A stretch of DNA of 9,567 nt from an uncultured Altererythrobacter sp. (lineage in GTDB: Bacteria > Pseudomonadota > Alphaproteobacteria > Sphingomonadales > Sphingomonadaceae), in contig CAMPGP010000061.1 of the NCBI GenBank assembly GCA_946885545.1, positions 1-9,567 on the forward strand, read 5' to 3'. Below, piece by piece: positions 1 to 6,725 of this stretch. A model generated the notes under the pieces. The model did not search any database. It had not been told where the DNA came from and was given only the letters and a program-made list of their open reading frames with translations. The first letter of the stretch is position 1, and each line of letters starts with the position of its first letter. The position numbers and the translations under genes are program-made.

Positions 1-143
1 TGATCGGCCGGGTTCGTGAGGTCGAGACCTTCCGGTGGCGGGAAGATCGCGTGCCCTATCGCCTCGACCACGAACACCACGACCATCGCCACGATCAGTC
101 CGCCGATCACGGCCACCAGGTTGCGCACTACCGGATTGCTCAT
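1..143 (-). CDS. small membrane protein, N-terminal part only (cut by window edge)
   Basis: The 47 visible codons begin MSNPVVRNLVAVIGG and continue off the left edge of the window. Residues about 7-28 are an uninterrupted hydrophobic stretch rich in Val and Ile, so this is an N-terminal membrane anchor or first transmembrane helix. It is followed by a short EAIGHAIFPPPEG turn rich in proline. The start is well supported: the upstream sequence on this strand reads AAGGGGAGAG at 151-160, a strong ribosome binding site seven bases before the ATG. It is divergent from the lipid methyltransferase gene, with 118 bases between the two starts. I recognise this only as a type of small hypothetical membrane protein; no function can be assigned. 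Confidence 0.75.
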   Translation of the reverse strand, partial: MSNPVVRNLVAVIGGLIVAMVVVFVVEAIGHAIFPPPEGLDLTNPAD

Positions 144-261
144 CGTGCCACTCTCCCCTTCGCACTCCGACACGTCTATCACGTAAGTCCACAGGCGGGC
201 AGCGAGCAATGTGGTTTTTCCGATGCTTGAACCTCACCGCAGCCCGGTTCATAGGGCGCCG
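144..261. promoter_or_regulatory. divergent intergenic region, membrane protein / lipid methyltransferase
   Basis: These 118 bases lie between two divergent starts and should carry promoters for both directions. The leftward ribosome binding site is at 151-160. On the right, AGGG at 253-256 precedes the chosen ATG at 262. I found no convincing -35/-10 pair, and no GGAAC/CGTT pair of the alphaproteobacterial general-stress sigma factor type. The call rests on gene layout only. Confidence 0.45.
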
Positions 262-1503
262 ATGAACGCACAGGGGCTAGGCAGGGGCGGAACCCTACTC
301 ACCGGTGGCGCGCGGTTCGAGCGCAGCCCGGGCCTGCTCGCGCGAATGTTCGCGCCGGGTTTCCACAAGGTGCTCGACCGTATCGACGCGGGGCTCGAGA
401 CCGGTTCGATCACCGGGCACCTGCCCGATGGCACAACGCGCGTGGTCGGCGGTCGTGCGCCGGGGTTCGAGGCGGAAATCACCATCCACGACTGGCGCGC
501 GCTGATGCGGCTCGCCACCAACGGTTCGATCGGCTGGTACCAGGCGTGGGAAGCGGGCGAGTGGGAAAGTCCCGATCCCGTGCCGATCTTCGCGCTGTTC
601 ATGGCCAATGGCGAGGCGCTCGGCGATACCGGCCGCGCGCGCGGCCCCTTCCGCTGGGCGGCGCGGCTGGCGCACTGGATGAACCGCAACACGCACGAAG
701 GCGCGGCGCGCAACATCCACGCGCACTACGACCTCGGCAACGACTTCTACGAAGCGTGGCTCGACCCGACGATGAGCTATTCCTCGGCGGTATGGGACGA
801 GGATGACGACCTGGAGGCGGCGCAGCGCCGCAAGTGGACTCATCTCGCCGAACGCGTAGGCCAGCCCGAAACTTTGCTCGAGATCGGCTGCGGCTGGGGT
901 GGACTGTCGGATCATTTCGCGCGCGGTGGAGCGAAGGTCACCGGGATCAGCCTTTCGGACGAACAACTCGCCTGGGCGCGCGAGCGGCACGATCCCGGCA
1001 TCGACTTTCGCAAGCAGGACTATCGCGACGTACGGGAGCAATACGACGCCATCGTCAGCGTCGAGATGGTCGAGGCGGTCGGGCGCGAGTTCTGGCCGAG
1101 CTATTTCGACTGCATCGCCGGCAGCCTCAAGCCCGGCGGGCGCGCGGCGATCCAGTTCATCTCGATGAAGGACAGCCTATTCGATGCCTATGCGAAGAGC
1201 GCCGACTTCATCCAGGCCTATATTTTCCCCGGCGGGCTGCTGATCCGCACCAGCGAGTTCGAGCGACTGGCGCGCGAAAGGGGATTGCGCTGGCAAGACT
1301 GCAGCAGCTTCGGGCTCGACTATGCCGATACCCTGAAGGCGTGGCGTCACCGCTTTGACGCCGCCGCCGCCGAAGGGCGATTGCCGGGCGAGTTCGACGC
1401 GCGCTTTCGCGAGCTGTGGCGTTACTATCTGATGTACTGCGAAGGCGGGTTCCGCGGTGGCGGGATCGACGTCCACCAGGTTACGCTGGTCAAGGAGGGG
1501 TGA
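262..1503 (+). CDS. cyclopropane-fatty-acid-synthase family SAM-dependent lipid methyltransferase
   Basis: A 413-residue member of the Cfa/UfaA family, which methylates double bonds of acyl chains in membrane phospholipids using SAM. The N-terminal ~150 residues match the family's lipid-handling domain. HYDLGNDFY begins at H155. The SAM-binding glycine loop LEIGCGWGG spans residues 206-214, and the C-terminus has YYLMYCEGGF. Compared with E. coli Cfa (382 residues), Glu239, Ile268 and Tyr317 of the bicarbonate site are kept as E271, I300 and Y354. Cys139 is replaced by S175, His266 by Q298, and the EHVG motif reads EAVG. This points to the UfaA/UfaM-like subgroup, so the product need not be a cyclopropane ring. 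In-frame GTG 211 and ATG 223 are possible starts, but ATG 262 has the best upstream AGGG and removes a non-family-like N-terminus. It is first in an operon with the hydrolase that follows. Confidence 0.88.
   Translation: MNAQGLGRGGTLLTGGARFERSPGLLARMFAPGFHKVLDRIDAGLETGSITGHLPDGTTRVVGGRAPGFEAEITIHDWRALMRLATNGSIGWYQAWEAGEWESPDPVPIFALFMANGEALGDTGRARGPFRWAARLAHWMNRNTHEGAARNIHAHYDLGNDFYEAWLDPTMSYSSAVWDEDDDLEAAQRRKWTHLAERVGQPETLLEIGCGWGGLSDHFARGGAKVTGISLSDEQLAWARERHDPGIDFRKQDYRDVREQYDAIVSVEMVEAVGREFWPSYFDCIAGSLKPGGRAAIQFISMKDSLFDAYAKSADFIQAYIFPGGLLIRTSEFERLARERGLRWQDCSSFGLDYADTLKAWRHRFDAAAAEGRLPGEFDARFRELWRYYLMYCEGGFRGGGIDVHQVTLVKEG
1492..1500 (+). promoter_or_regulatory. strong ribosome binding site deciding the hydrolase start
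   Basis: AAGGAGGGG lies over the last codons of the methyltransferase gene, with its AGGAGG core seven bases before ATG 1506. It fixes that ATG as the start, although the same reading frame stays open upstream to about 1416. It also implies efficient translation of the second gene from the shared transcript. Confidence 0.8.
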
Positions 1504-1505
1504 GA

Positions 1506-2681
1506 ATGCACAAGTGGAGCTTGGCGCTGGCGACGGCGCTGCTGGCGGGCTGCGCCACGGCACCTCTTGCGGACCGGGCTGAGGTCTATCCGACTCAGCC
1601 GAGCGAAATGCTGCCGATCGAGGACCAGCAGGTGCTGTTCTGGGACGACGCCACCCGCTCCGATCGCTTCCGCCGGATGGAAGACATCTTCGCCGGGATC
1701 GAGGCCGAGGGCGACCGCGAATACCGTGCCCTGCCTCGGGGCGAACCGTTCGATGCCGCTACCCTGGCGAAGATCGATGGCTATCTGGTAGAGATGAATG
1801 CCGCGGGCATCATGGTGCTGCAGGACGGCGAGGTGCGGCTGGAGAAGTACCGCCTCGGCTTCGGGCCGGAACAGCGCTGGACCAGCTTCTCAGTCGCCAA
1901 GAGCTTCACTTCGACCCTGCTCGGCGCAGCGATCAAGGATGGTGCGATCGGTAGCATCGACGATCCCGTCACCCGCTATCTGCCTGCGCTGGCAGGAACG
2001 GCATACGAGGGCGTGACCGTTCGCCAACTCATCACGATGACATCGGGCGTAAGATGGAACGAGGATTACGCCGACCCCAACAGCGACGTGGCGAAGATGC
2101 TGCTCGTCGCACCTGTCGCAGGAGAATCGCAGGCGGTGACATACGCGCGGCGGCTCGTGCGCGAACCCCCGAGGGGTGACCAGTGGGTGTACAAGACCCT
2201 CGAGACCAATCTGCTGGGAGATTTAGTTGCGGCGGCGACGGGTCGCTCGCTGGCGGATTACGCGAAGGAGAAGATCGTCGATCCGGCGGGGTTCGAAGGC
2301 GGCCTGTTCTGGATGACCGATCTCACCGGCGGCAACATCGGCGGCTGTTGCCTGTCGATCCGCCTGTCGGACTATGCGCGCATGGGACAGTGGGTGCTCG
2401 AGGGCGGACAGCCCTCGGTGCCGGAGGGATGGTTCGAGGATGCGGGCGGTGCGCAGGTCGACCTCGGTCGGGGCTTCGGCTACGGCTACCAGTGGTGGAC
2501 CTATCCCGGCGACTTTTACGGCGCGCAGGGGATCTTCGGTCAGTACATCACGATCGTGCCCGAGCAGGACATGGTCGTGGCGGTCGTGTCGAACTATCCT
2601 ACCGCGACGGGCGAAGGGCTGACCAAGGCGCGCACGAGCCTGTGGCAGACGCTGATCGAGGCCGGGTCGAAGCAGCCCTAG
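1506..2681 (+). CDS. lipoprotein serine hydrolase, beta-lactamase/NylB-type fold
   Basis: A 391-residue secreted lipoprotein. The N-terminus MHKWSLALATALLAGC is a short signal peptide ending in the lipobox LAGC, so C16 should be lipidated and the protein anchored facing the periplasm or sorted by Lol. The catalytic pair is the SxxK motif S129-V-A-K132, and Y229 in the WVYKTLETN segment is the probable general base of the YxN/YxS-type motif. Near the C-terminus, GIFGQYITIVPEQDMVV matches the end of esterase/NylB-like members (class C beta-lactamase superfamily). I see no canonical KTG box. The family includes esterases, peptidases and amide hydrolases; the substrate cannot be told from sequence. 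It starts two bases after the methyltransferase stop, so the two are co-transcribed. Its TAG overlaps the stop of the convergent PilZ gene. Confidence 0.87.
   Translation: MHKWSLALATALLAGCATAPLADRAEVYPTQPSEMLPIEDQQVLFWDDATRSDRFRRMEDIFAGIEAEGDREYRALPRGEPFDAATLAKIDGYLVEMNAAGIMVLQDGEVRLEKYRLGFGPEQRWTSFSVAKSFTSTLLGAAIKDGAIGSIDDPVTRYLPALAGTAYEGVTVRQLITMTSGVRWNEDYADPNSDVAKMLLVAPVAGESQAVTYARRLVREPPRGDQWVYKTLETNLLGDLVAAATGRSLADYAKEKIVDPAGFEGGLFWMTDLTGGNIGGCCLSIRLSDYARMGQWVLEGGQPSVPEGWFEDAGGAQVDLGRGFGYGYQWWTYPGDFYGAQGIFGQYITIVPEQDMVVAVVSNYPTATGEGLTKARTSLWQTLIEAGSKQP
2678..2681. other. interlocked convergent stop codons (CTAG)
   Basis: The tetranucleotide CTAG contains TAG on both strands: 2679-2681 ends the rightward hydrolase gene and 2680-2678 ends the leftward PilZ gene. 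The coding sequences therefore overlap tail to tail by two bases, and there is no room between them for a bidirectional terminator. Confidence 0.9.
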
Positions 2682-3028
2682 CAGACGCTGCGGTAAACGC
2701 CGCTGCTCTGGTACTGGCCGACGATGTTGTCGTGCACGATCGGGCTCAGCAGCTCGGCAAAGGCGCATCCGACCTGGCAATTGTCCCACCAGATCACTTC
2801 GGCCTGGAGCGCGCCGAGTCCGGGCAGGGTGAGCCAGCAAATCTGGCCCGGGTGCATGCGGTTTATCGCCGCAGCGGAGAAGCCCGATACCGAGAGGTCG
2901 TGTACCACCGTCTGGAAGCCCCGGCCGCCCGATGCGCGCAGCTGGGCGGGTATCGTGAGCTTGGTCCGCGGGGCGCAGCGATCTTCCTGCGCCGCGACGG
3001 AATAGCGTTCGTGCGTTCCGACCGTCAT
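2678..3028 (-). CDS. single-domain PilZ protein, probable c-di-GMP receptor
   Basis: A 116-residue protein consisting of one PilZ domain and little else. Both c-di-GMP binding motifs are visible: RxxxR as R17-C-A-P-R21 and DxSxxG as D44-L-S-V-S-G49. The remaining strands (IPAQLR, TLPGLG, AEVIWW) fit the PilZ beta barrel, and the WxxxxxxGCAF segment near the C-terminus is typical. There is no signal peptide or membrane segment, so it should act in the cytoplasm by binding a partner when c-di-GMP rises; the partner is unknown. ATG 3028 is chosen because AGGA lies nine bases upstream and the domain begins just after it; the frame is open further upstream but that extension is antisense-like sequence over the dehydrogenase gene. 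About 100 bases separate it from the dehydrogenase stop, so it may have its own promoter. Confidence 0.88.
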   Translation of the reverse strand: MTVGTHERYSVAAQEDRCAPRTKLTIPAQLRASGGRGFQTVVHDLSVSGFSAAAINRMHPGQICWLTLPGLGALQAEVIWWDNCQVGCAFAELLSPIVHDNIVGQYQSSGVYRSVC

Positions 3029-3125
3029 TTGGATGTTCCTCGTTGAGCCGAAGCCAGTCGCGCGCTTGTGCGCGAGATCGAGGGATGCTCGCCGATCCTG
3101 CTTTCTTTGAGGTTGCGGAGCGCGG
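3029..3125 (-). promoter_or_regulatory. leader region of the PilZ gene
   Basis: This 97-base gap between the dehydrogenase stop and the PilZ start carries the pilZ ribosome binding site (AGGA, nine bases before the ATG) and a short GC hairpin, CGCGC-TTGT-GCGCG. The hairpin has no T-tract, so it is not an intrinsic terminator. At its distal edge lies the TTAA palindrome listed separately. I could not define a -35/-10 pair. Confidence 0.35.
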
Positions 3126-3141
3126 TTAAGCCGGATTAACC
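3124..3141. promoter_or_regulatory. 18-bp near-palindrome GGTTAA-N6-TTAACC, possible operator
   Basis: The sequence GGTTAAGCCGGATTAACC has six-base perfect arms around a CCGG centre, with one mismatched pair flanking the centre. It overlaps the stop codon of the dehydrogenase and lies about 95 bases upstream of the pilZ ATG. Two TTAA boxes on one face recall the CtrA site (TTAA-N7-TTAA), but the spacer here is six, not seven. As RNA it could form a weak hairpin, but no T-run follows on either strand. Its function as an operator is inference. Confidence 0.35.
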
Positions 3142-3848
3142 ACGCGCTCGCGATGGCGCGTGGCGAAATCTTCGTGGACCAGCGTTGCGATACGCTCTCC
3201 CACGACCGCAGGTTCCTTGACGGTCTGCGGGTCTTCTCCCGGGTATGCCTTGGCGCGCATCGTGGTGCGCGTGGCGCCCGGATCGACGATTGCGACGCGG
3301 ATGTCGCCGAGCTTCGCGACTTCGTCTGCATAACTGTCGAGCAGCGATTCGAACGCTGCCTTGGTCGAGCCGTAGGCCGACCAGAACGGGCGCGCCTCGG
3401 TGCCGACGCTGCTGGTGAGGCCGATCACGCGCGCGCCGTCGCTGCGCTTCAGAAGTGGATCGAAAGCAGCGATCAGCGCCTGCGTGGCGAGCAGATTGGT
3501 GGTCACCGCCTGTACGAATTGCTTGGGTTCGATCTGGGTGACCGGCGTCAGCGTCGGCAGGTAGGCCGCGGCGATGACGAGGATGTCGAGCTTGTCCCAT
3601 CGGCTGGCGACTGCCGCGGCAAGCCGGGCAATACCGTCCTGCTCGGCGAGATCGAGCGGAGCTATCGTGGCCTGGCCGCCAGCGTCGTGGATCGCATCCT
3701 CGACACCTTCCAGCGCGCGGACGTCGCGGCCGGTGAGCACGACGTGCGCCCCCCGGCTCGCCAGTGCGATCGCGGTGGCGGCGCCTATTCCGCGGCTCGC
3801 GCCGGTGACGAGCGCGACGCGCCCTTCGAGTGGCTTGCCGCGAGACAT
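3126..3848 (-). CDS. SDR-family NAD(P)-dependent oxidoreductase, YciK-like
   Basis: A 240-residue classical short-chain dehydrogenase. The Rossmann cofactor motif TGASRGIG is at residues 15-22. The catalytic residues are S146 (in LTSSVG), Y159 and K163 (YGSTK). The C-terminal stretch DPGATRTTMRAKAYPGEDPQ closely follows what I recall of E. coli YciK, whose substrate is unclear. The usual NNAG motif is replaced by I92-A-A-A95, removing the structural asparagine. The start ATG 3848 shares its A with the purF stop (TGATG), with AAGG seven bases upstream inside purF, so translation is coupled. An in-frame extension to 3959 would run inside purF and is rejected. Retention of the Ser-Tyr-Lys triad suggests an active enzyme; the substrate is unknown. 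Confidence 0.9.
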   Translation of the reverse strand: MSRGKPLEGRVALVTGASRGIGAATAIALASRGAHVVLTGRDVRALEGVEDAIHDAGGQATIAPLDLAEQDGIARLAAAVASRWDKLDILVIAAAYLPTLTPVTQIEPKQFVQAVTTNLLATQALIAAFDPLLKRSDGARVIGLTSSVGTEARPFWSAYGSTKAAFESLLDSYADEVAKLGDIRVAIVDPGATRTTMRAKAYPGEDPQTVKEPAVVGERIATLVHEDFATRHRERVVNPA

Positions 3849-5314
3849 CAGGCGACCTTGTCGAACGGAAGCTGGGCGTCGCGGTGCTCGCGCTTGGCGA
3901 GGTCGGTCAGCGAGGTCGGATAGTCGCCTGTGAAACAGGCGTCGCAGAAGGTCGGGCACGCAGGGTCGCGCGGCTCGTGACCGACTGCGCGATAGAGCCC
4001 GTCGATCGAGACGAAGGCGAGGCTGTCCGCCTTAATGAATTCGCGCATCGGCTCGACCTCCATGCGCGCGGCGAGAAGCTTCGAGCGCTCCGGTGTATCG
4101 ACGCCGTAGAAGCACGAATGCGCGGTTGGCGGGCTGGCGACGCGGAAGTGCACTTCGCTCGCACCCGCCTCGCGCATCATCTCGACGATCTTGAGGCTGG
4201 TGGTGCCGCGCACGATCGAATCGTCAATCAGCACGATACGCTTGCCTTCGACCAGCGCGCGGTTGGCGTTGTGCTTGCGTTTCACGCTCGAATGGCGCGC
4301 GCCGTCGCCCGGTTGGATGAATGTCCGCCCGACATAGTGGGAGCGGATGATGCCCAGCTCGAACGGGACGCCCGATTGCTGGGCGTAGCCGATCGCCGCG
4401 GGCACGCCGCTGTCGGGCACCGGCACGACGAGATCGGCCTCGACCGGGCTCTCGATCGCGAGTTGTTCGCCGATCGCCTTGCGCGCCGAATAGACGCTGC
4501 GCCCGTCGAAGATCGAATCGGGGCGGCTGAAGTATACGTGCTCGAAGATGCACGGGCGCGCCTTGTGCGTGCCGAAGGGATGGAGCGTGCTCACATTGCC
4601 GTCTAAATCGACGCGCACGATCTCGCCCGGCTCGACCTGGCGGACGAATTCGGCACCGACCACGTCGAACGCCACGGTTTCGCTCGCGAACACCGTGGCA
4701 TCGCCCATCTTGCCCATGACGAGCGGGCGAATGCCGAGCGGGTCGCGGCAGGCGATCATGCCCTCGGGCGTCATCACGATCAGCGCATATGCGCCCTCGA
4801 CCAGTCGCAGCGCATCGACCAGGCGGTCGATCATCGTGGGATAGCGGCTCGTCGCGACGAGATGGATGATTACCTCGGTGTCCGACGTCGACTGAAAGAT
4901 CGCGCCCTTGCCGACCAGTTCCTGCCGCAGCGTGCCGGCGTTCGAGATATTGCCGTTGTGCGCCACCGCGAAACCGCCGCTCGCGAGATCGGCATAGAGC
5001 GGCTGGATGTTGCGCAGGCCCGATCCGCCGGTGGTGGAATAGCGCACGTGGCCGGCAGCCATGAAGCCGGGCAGTTCGGCGATCGCTTCGCTGCTCGAGA
5101 AGTTTTCCGCAACGTGTCCGATCCCGCGGCGCTGGTAGAATTCACTGCCGTCGAAGCTGGTGATGCCGGCGGCCTCCTGGCCGCGATGCTGCAGGGCATG
5201 GAGACCCAGCGCGGTGGCCGCGGAGGCATCCGAGGCATTGATCGCCCCGAAGACGCCGCACTCCTCGCGGAGTTTGTCGCCGTCCTCGTCGCGGAACGGG
5301 TGAGTCAGGTTCAT
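3848..5314 (-). CDS. purF: amidophosphoribosyltransferase (glutamine PRPP amidotransferase)
   Basis: A 488-residue enzyme that makes 5-phosphoribosylamine from PRPP and glutamine, the first committed step of purine synthesis in the cytoplasm. The N-terminal glutaminase domain has its nucleophile at C19 in EECGVFG, preceded by an 18-residue propeptide that is removed in this family to expose the Cys. HALQHRGQE, HVRYSTTG and AHNGNISN are family blocks. The PRPP-binding motif VLIDDSIVRGTTS lies around residues 361-373 with D364-D365. Four cysteines fit the [4Fe-4S] ligands of the B. subtilis-type enzyme: C255, C401 and the pair C457-x-x-C460; C453 is an extra one. The ribosome binding site is weak (GGAT about ten bases upstream). 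No cvpA lies upstream; the neighbour there is divergent lolC. The downstream dehydrogenase is coupled by TGATG. Confidence 0.97.
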   Translation of the reverse strand: MNLTHPFRDEDGDKLREECGVFGAINASDASAATALGLHALQHRGQEAAGITSFDGSEFYQRRGIGHVAENFSSSEAIAELPGFMAAGHVRYSTTGGSGLRNIQPLYADLASGGFAVAHNGNISNAGTLRQELVGKGAIFQSTSDTEVIIHLVATSRYPTMIDRLVDALRLVEGAYALIVMTPEGMIACRDPLGIRPLVMGKMGDATVFASETVAFDVVGAEFVRQVEPGEIVRVDLDGNVSTLHPFGTHKARPCIFEHVYFSRPDSIFDGRSVYSARKAIGEQLAIESPVEADLVVPVPDSGVPAAIGYAQQSGVPFELGIIRSHYVGRTFIQPGDGARHSSVKRKHNANRALVEGKRIVLIDDSIVRGTTSLKIVEMMREAGASEVHFRVASPPTAHSCFYGVDTPERSKLLAARMEVEPMREFIKADSLAFVSIDGLYRAVGHEPRDPACPTFCDACFTGDYPTSLTDLAKREHRDAQLPFDKVA

Positions 5315-5483
5315 ACCGATGCGATCCGGGTTTGCGCGCGCGTCTTGCGGCGCTCAATGGCGATGTTACCGCTCGATTACAAGGGTAGCGGTGCCTCGCG
5401 TCGGCCCGTTCCCGCATTTCATTGCGTATACAGGAAACCCTCCGTAAAGCGCAGGCACTCCAGAACAGAAGAAACCCGCGCTC
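5315..5483. promoter_or_regulatory. divergent promoter region between purF and lolC
   Basis: These 169 bases separate the two divergent starts and must supply promoters for both purF and lolC. The only -10-like element I can point to is TATACA at 5427-5432, inside the palindrome GTATAC, which could be read from either strand. No good -35 sits 16-18 bases from it on either side. I see no purine riboswitch fold and no recognisable PurR-type operator. An 18-codon leftward reading frame here has no ribosome binding site and is not called. Confidence 0.5.
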
Positions 5484-6725
5484 TTGATCCTCAATCTTTT
5501 CGAACGAACCATCGCCAAGCGATACCTGCTGCCGGGACGGGGCGAGGCGTTCATCGCGCTGGTCGCCGGCATTTCCGTCGGCGTGGTCATGCTCTCGGTC
5601 GCCATGCTGGTGATCGTGATGAGCGTGATGAACGGCTTCCGCGCCGAACTGCTGGACAAGATCGTGGGGCTAAACGGCCATGCGATCGTGCAGGGCTACG
5701 GGTCTCGGATCGACAACTGGGAACAGGTGCTGGAGAACATCCGAGAGACACCCGGCGTGGTCAGCGCTTCGCCGCTGATTGAGCAGCCGTTGCTCGTCAG
5801 CTTCAACGGCCGGGTCGAGGCGATCCTGGTGCGGGGCAATACCCAGAACGACATTCGTGGCCTGACCAAGAACCTGGTTGCCGGCAATCTCTCAGAGCTC
5901 CAGTCGGGCGCTAGCAATGTCGCTATCGGCGCGCGCCTTGCGGAAAACATCGGCGCGCGCGTCGGGGATACTGTTACGATCATCAATCCCGAAGGCCCGA
6001 CCACCCCGTTTGGCACGATGCCACGCCAGATCGGCTACCGCGTCGGTGCCATCTTCGAAGTCGGAATTTACGACTACGATCAGAAATTCGTGGTCATGCC
6101 GATGCAGGATGCGCAGCGCCTCCTGTTGATCGGCGATACGGTCGGCATGATCGAGGTGAAGACCACCGATGCCGACGAGGTCGAGCAGATCATGGCGCCG
6201 ATCGAGCGCCAATTGCAGGGCCGGGCGGTGGTCAACAACTGGAAGACCATCAACTCGACTCTGTTCGAGGCGCTTCAGGTCGAACGGGTCGCGATGTTCT
6301 TCGCTTTGAGTTTCATGGTCCTGGTCGCCGCCTTCAACATCCTTTCGAGCCTCGTCATGCTCGTCCGCGCTAAAACCCGAGACATCGCGATCATGCGCAC
6401 GATGGGCGCGACGCGGCGCAGCCTGCTCAAGATATTCGTGACGACCGGCTTCACGGTTGGCGCGATCGGGACGGTGGCGGGGCTGGTGCTAGGCTTCGTC
6501 GTCCTCGCCTTCCGCCAGCAGATCGTGAAGGTGATCGAGGTCGTGACCGGGCAGAACCTGTGGGATCCGTCGATCCGGTTTCTTTCGACGCTGCCCGCCC
6601 GCGTCGATCCGCTCGAAATCGCGGGCATCGTCGCCCTGGCGCTGGTGCTGAGTTTCCTCGCAACGCTCTACCCGGCACTGAAGGCTTCGAGCACCGATCC
6701 CGTACAGGTGCTGCGCTATGAATAG
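5484..6725 (+). CDS. lolC: lipoprotein-releasing ABC transporter permease, LolC/LolE family
   Basis: A 413-residue permease of the Lol system, which extracts mature outer-membrane lipoproteins from the inner membrane and passes them to LolA. It has the FtsX/MacB-like layout: one helix at about 22-50, a large periplasmic domain to about 268, then three helices at about 270-295, 325-347 and 378-401. The motif [11 protein letters not shown] after helix 1 is a LolC/E signature. In the periplasmic domain, TPFGTMPRQ lines up with the E. coli LolC Hook (TPMGRIPSQR) that recruits LolA, favouring LolC over LolE. The start is TTG at 5484: no ATG or GTG occurs between the upstream in-frame stop (5445) and this codon, and the family N-terminus begins here. 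The ribosome binding site is poor (AGAAG). It overlaps lolD by 8 bases. Confidence 0.93.
   Translation: MILNLFERTIAKRYLLPGRGEAFIALVAGISVGVVMLSVAMLVIVMSVMNGFRAELLDKIVGLNGHAIVQGYGSRIDNWEQVLENIRETPGVVSASPLIEQPLLVSFNGRVEAILVRGNTQNDIRGLTKNLVAGNLSELQSGASNVAIGARLAENIGARVGDTVTIINPEGPTTPFGTMPRQIGYRVGAIFEVGIYDYDQKFVVMPMQDAQRLLLIGDTVGMIEVKTTDADEVEQIMAPIERQLQGRAVVNNWKTINSTLFEALQVERVAMFFALSFMVLVAAFNILSSLVMLVRAKTRDIAIMRTMGATRRSLLKIFVTTGFTVGAIGTVAGLVLGFVVLAFRQQIVKVIEVVTGQNLWDPSIRFLSTLPARVDPLEIAGIVALALVLSFLATLYPALKASSTDPVQVLRYE

Noticed and set aside
35..265. Rightward 76-codon reading frame
   Set aside because: It runs antisense to the membrane protein gene and into the methyltransferase start; composition is Arg/Pro/Ser-rich shadow sequence and it has no ribosome binding site.
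295..1041. Leftward 248-codon frame opposite the methyltransferase
   Set aside because: Arg/Val/Ala-rich antisense frame typical of high GC; the forward frame has clear family motifs.
2183..3046. Rightward 287-codon frame over the hydrolase end and PilZ gene
   Set aside because: Out of frame with the hydrolase and antisense to a clear PilZ domain; no family features in its translation.
3029..3331. N-terminal extension of the PilZ protein
   Set aside because: Overlaps the dehydrogenase gene in another frame on the same strand and contains no domain; ATG 3028 has a ribosome binding site.
3849..3959. N-terminal extension of the dehydrogenase (37 codons)
   Set aside because: Lies wholly within purF, is Arg-rich, and the SDR fold begins just after ATG 3848, which has AAGG upstream.
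5366..5422. Possible 18-residue leader peptide upstream of purF (MKCGNGPTRG...)
   Set aside because: No ribosome binding site, no run of regulatory codons and no attenuator hairpin follow it.
4862..5782. Rightward 306-codon frame crossing the purF/lolC divergent region
   Set aside because: Antisense to purF and then out of frame with lolC, both unmistakable; no motif or ribosome binding site.
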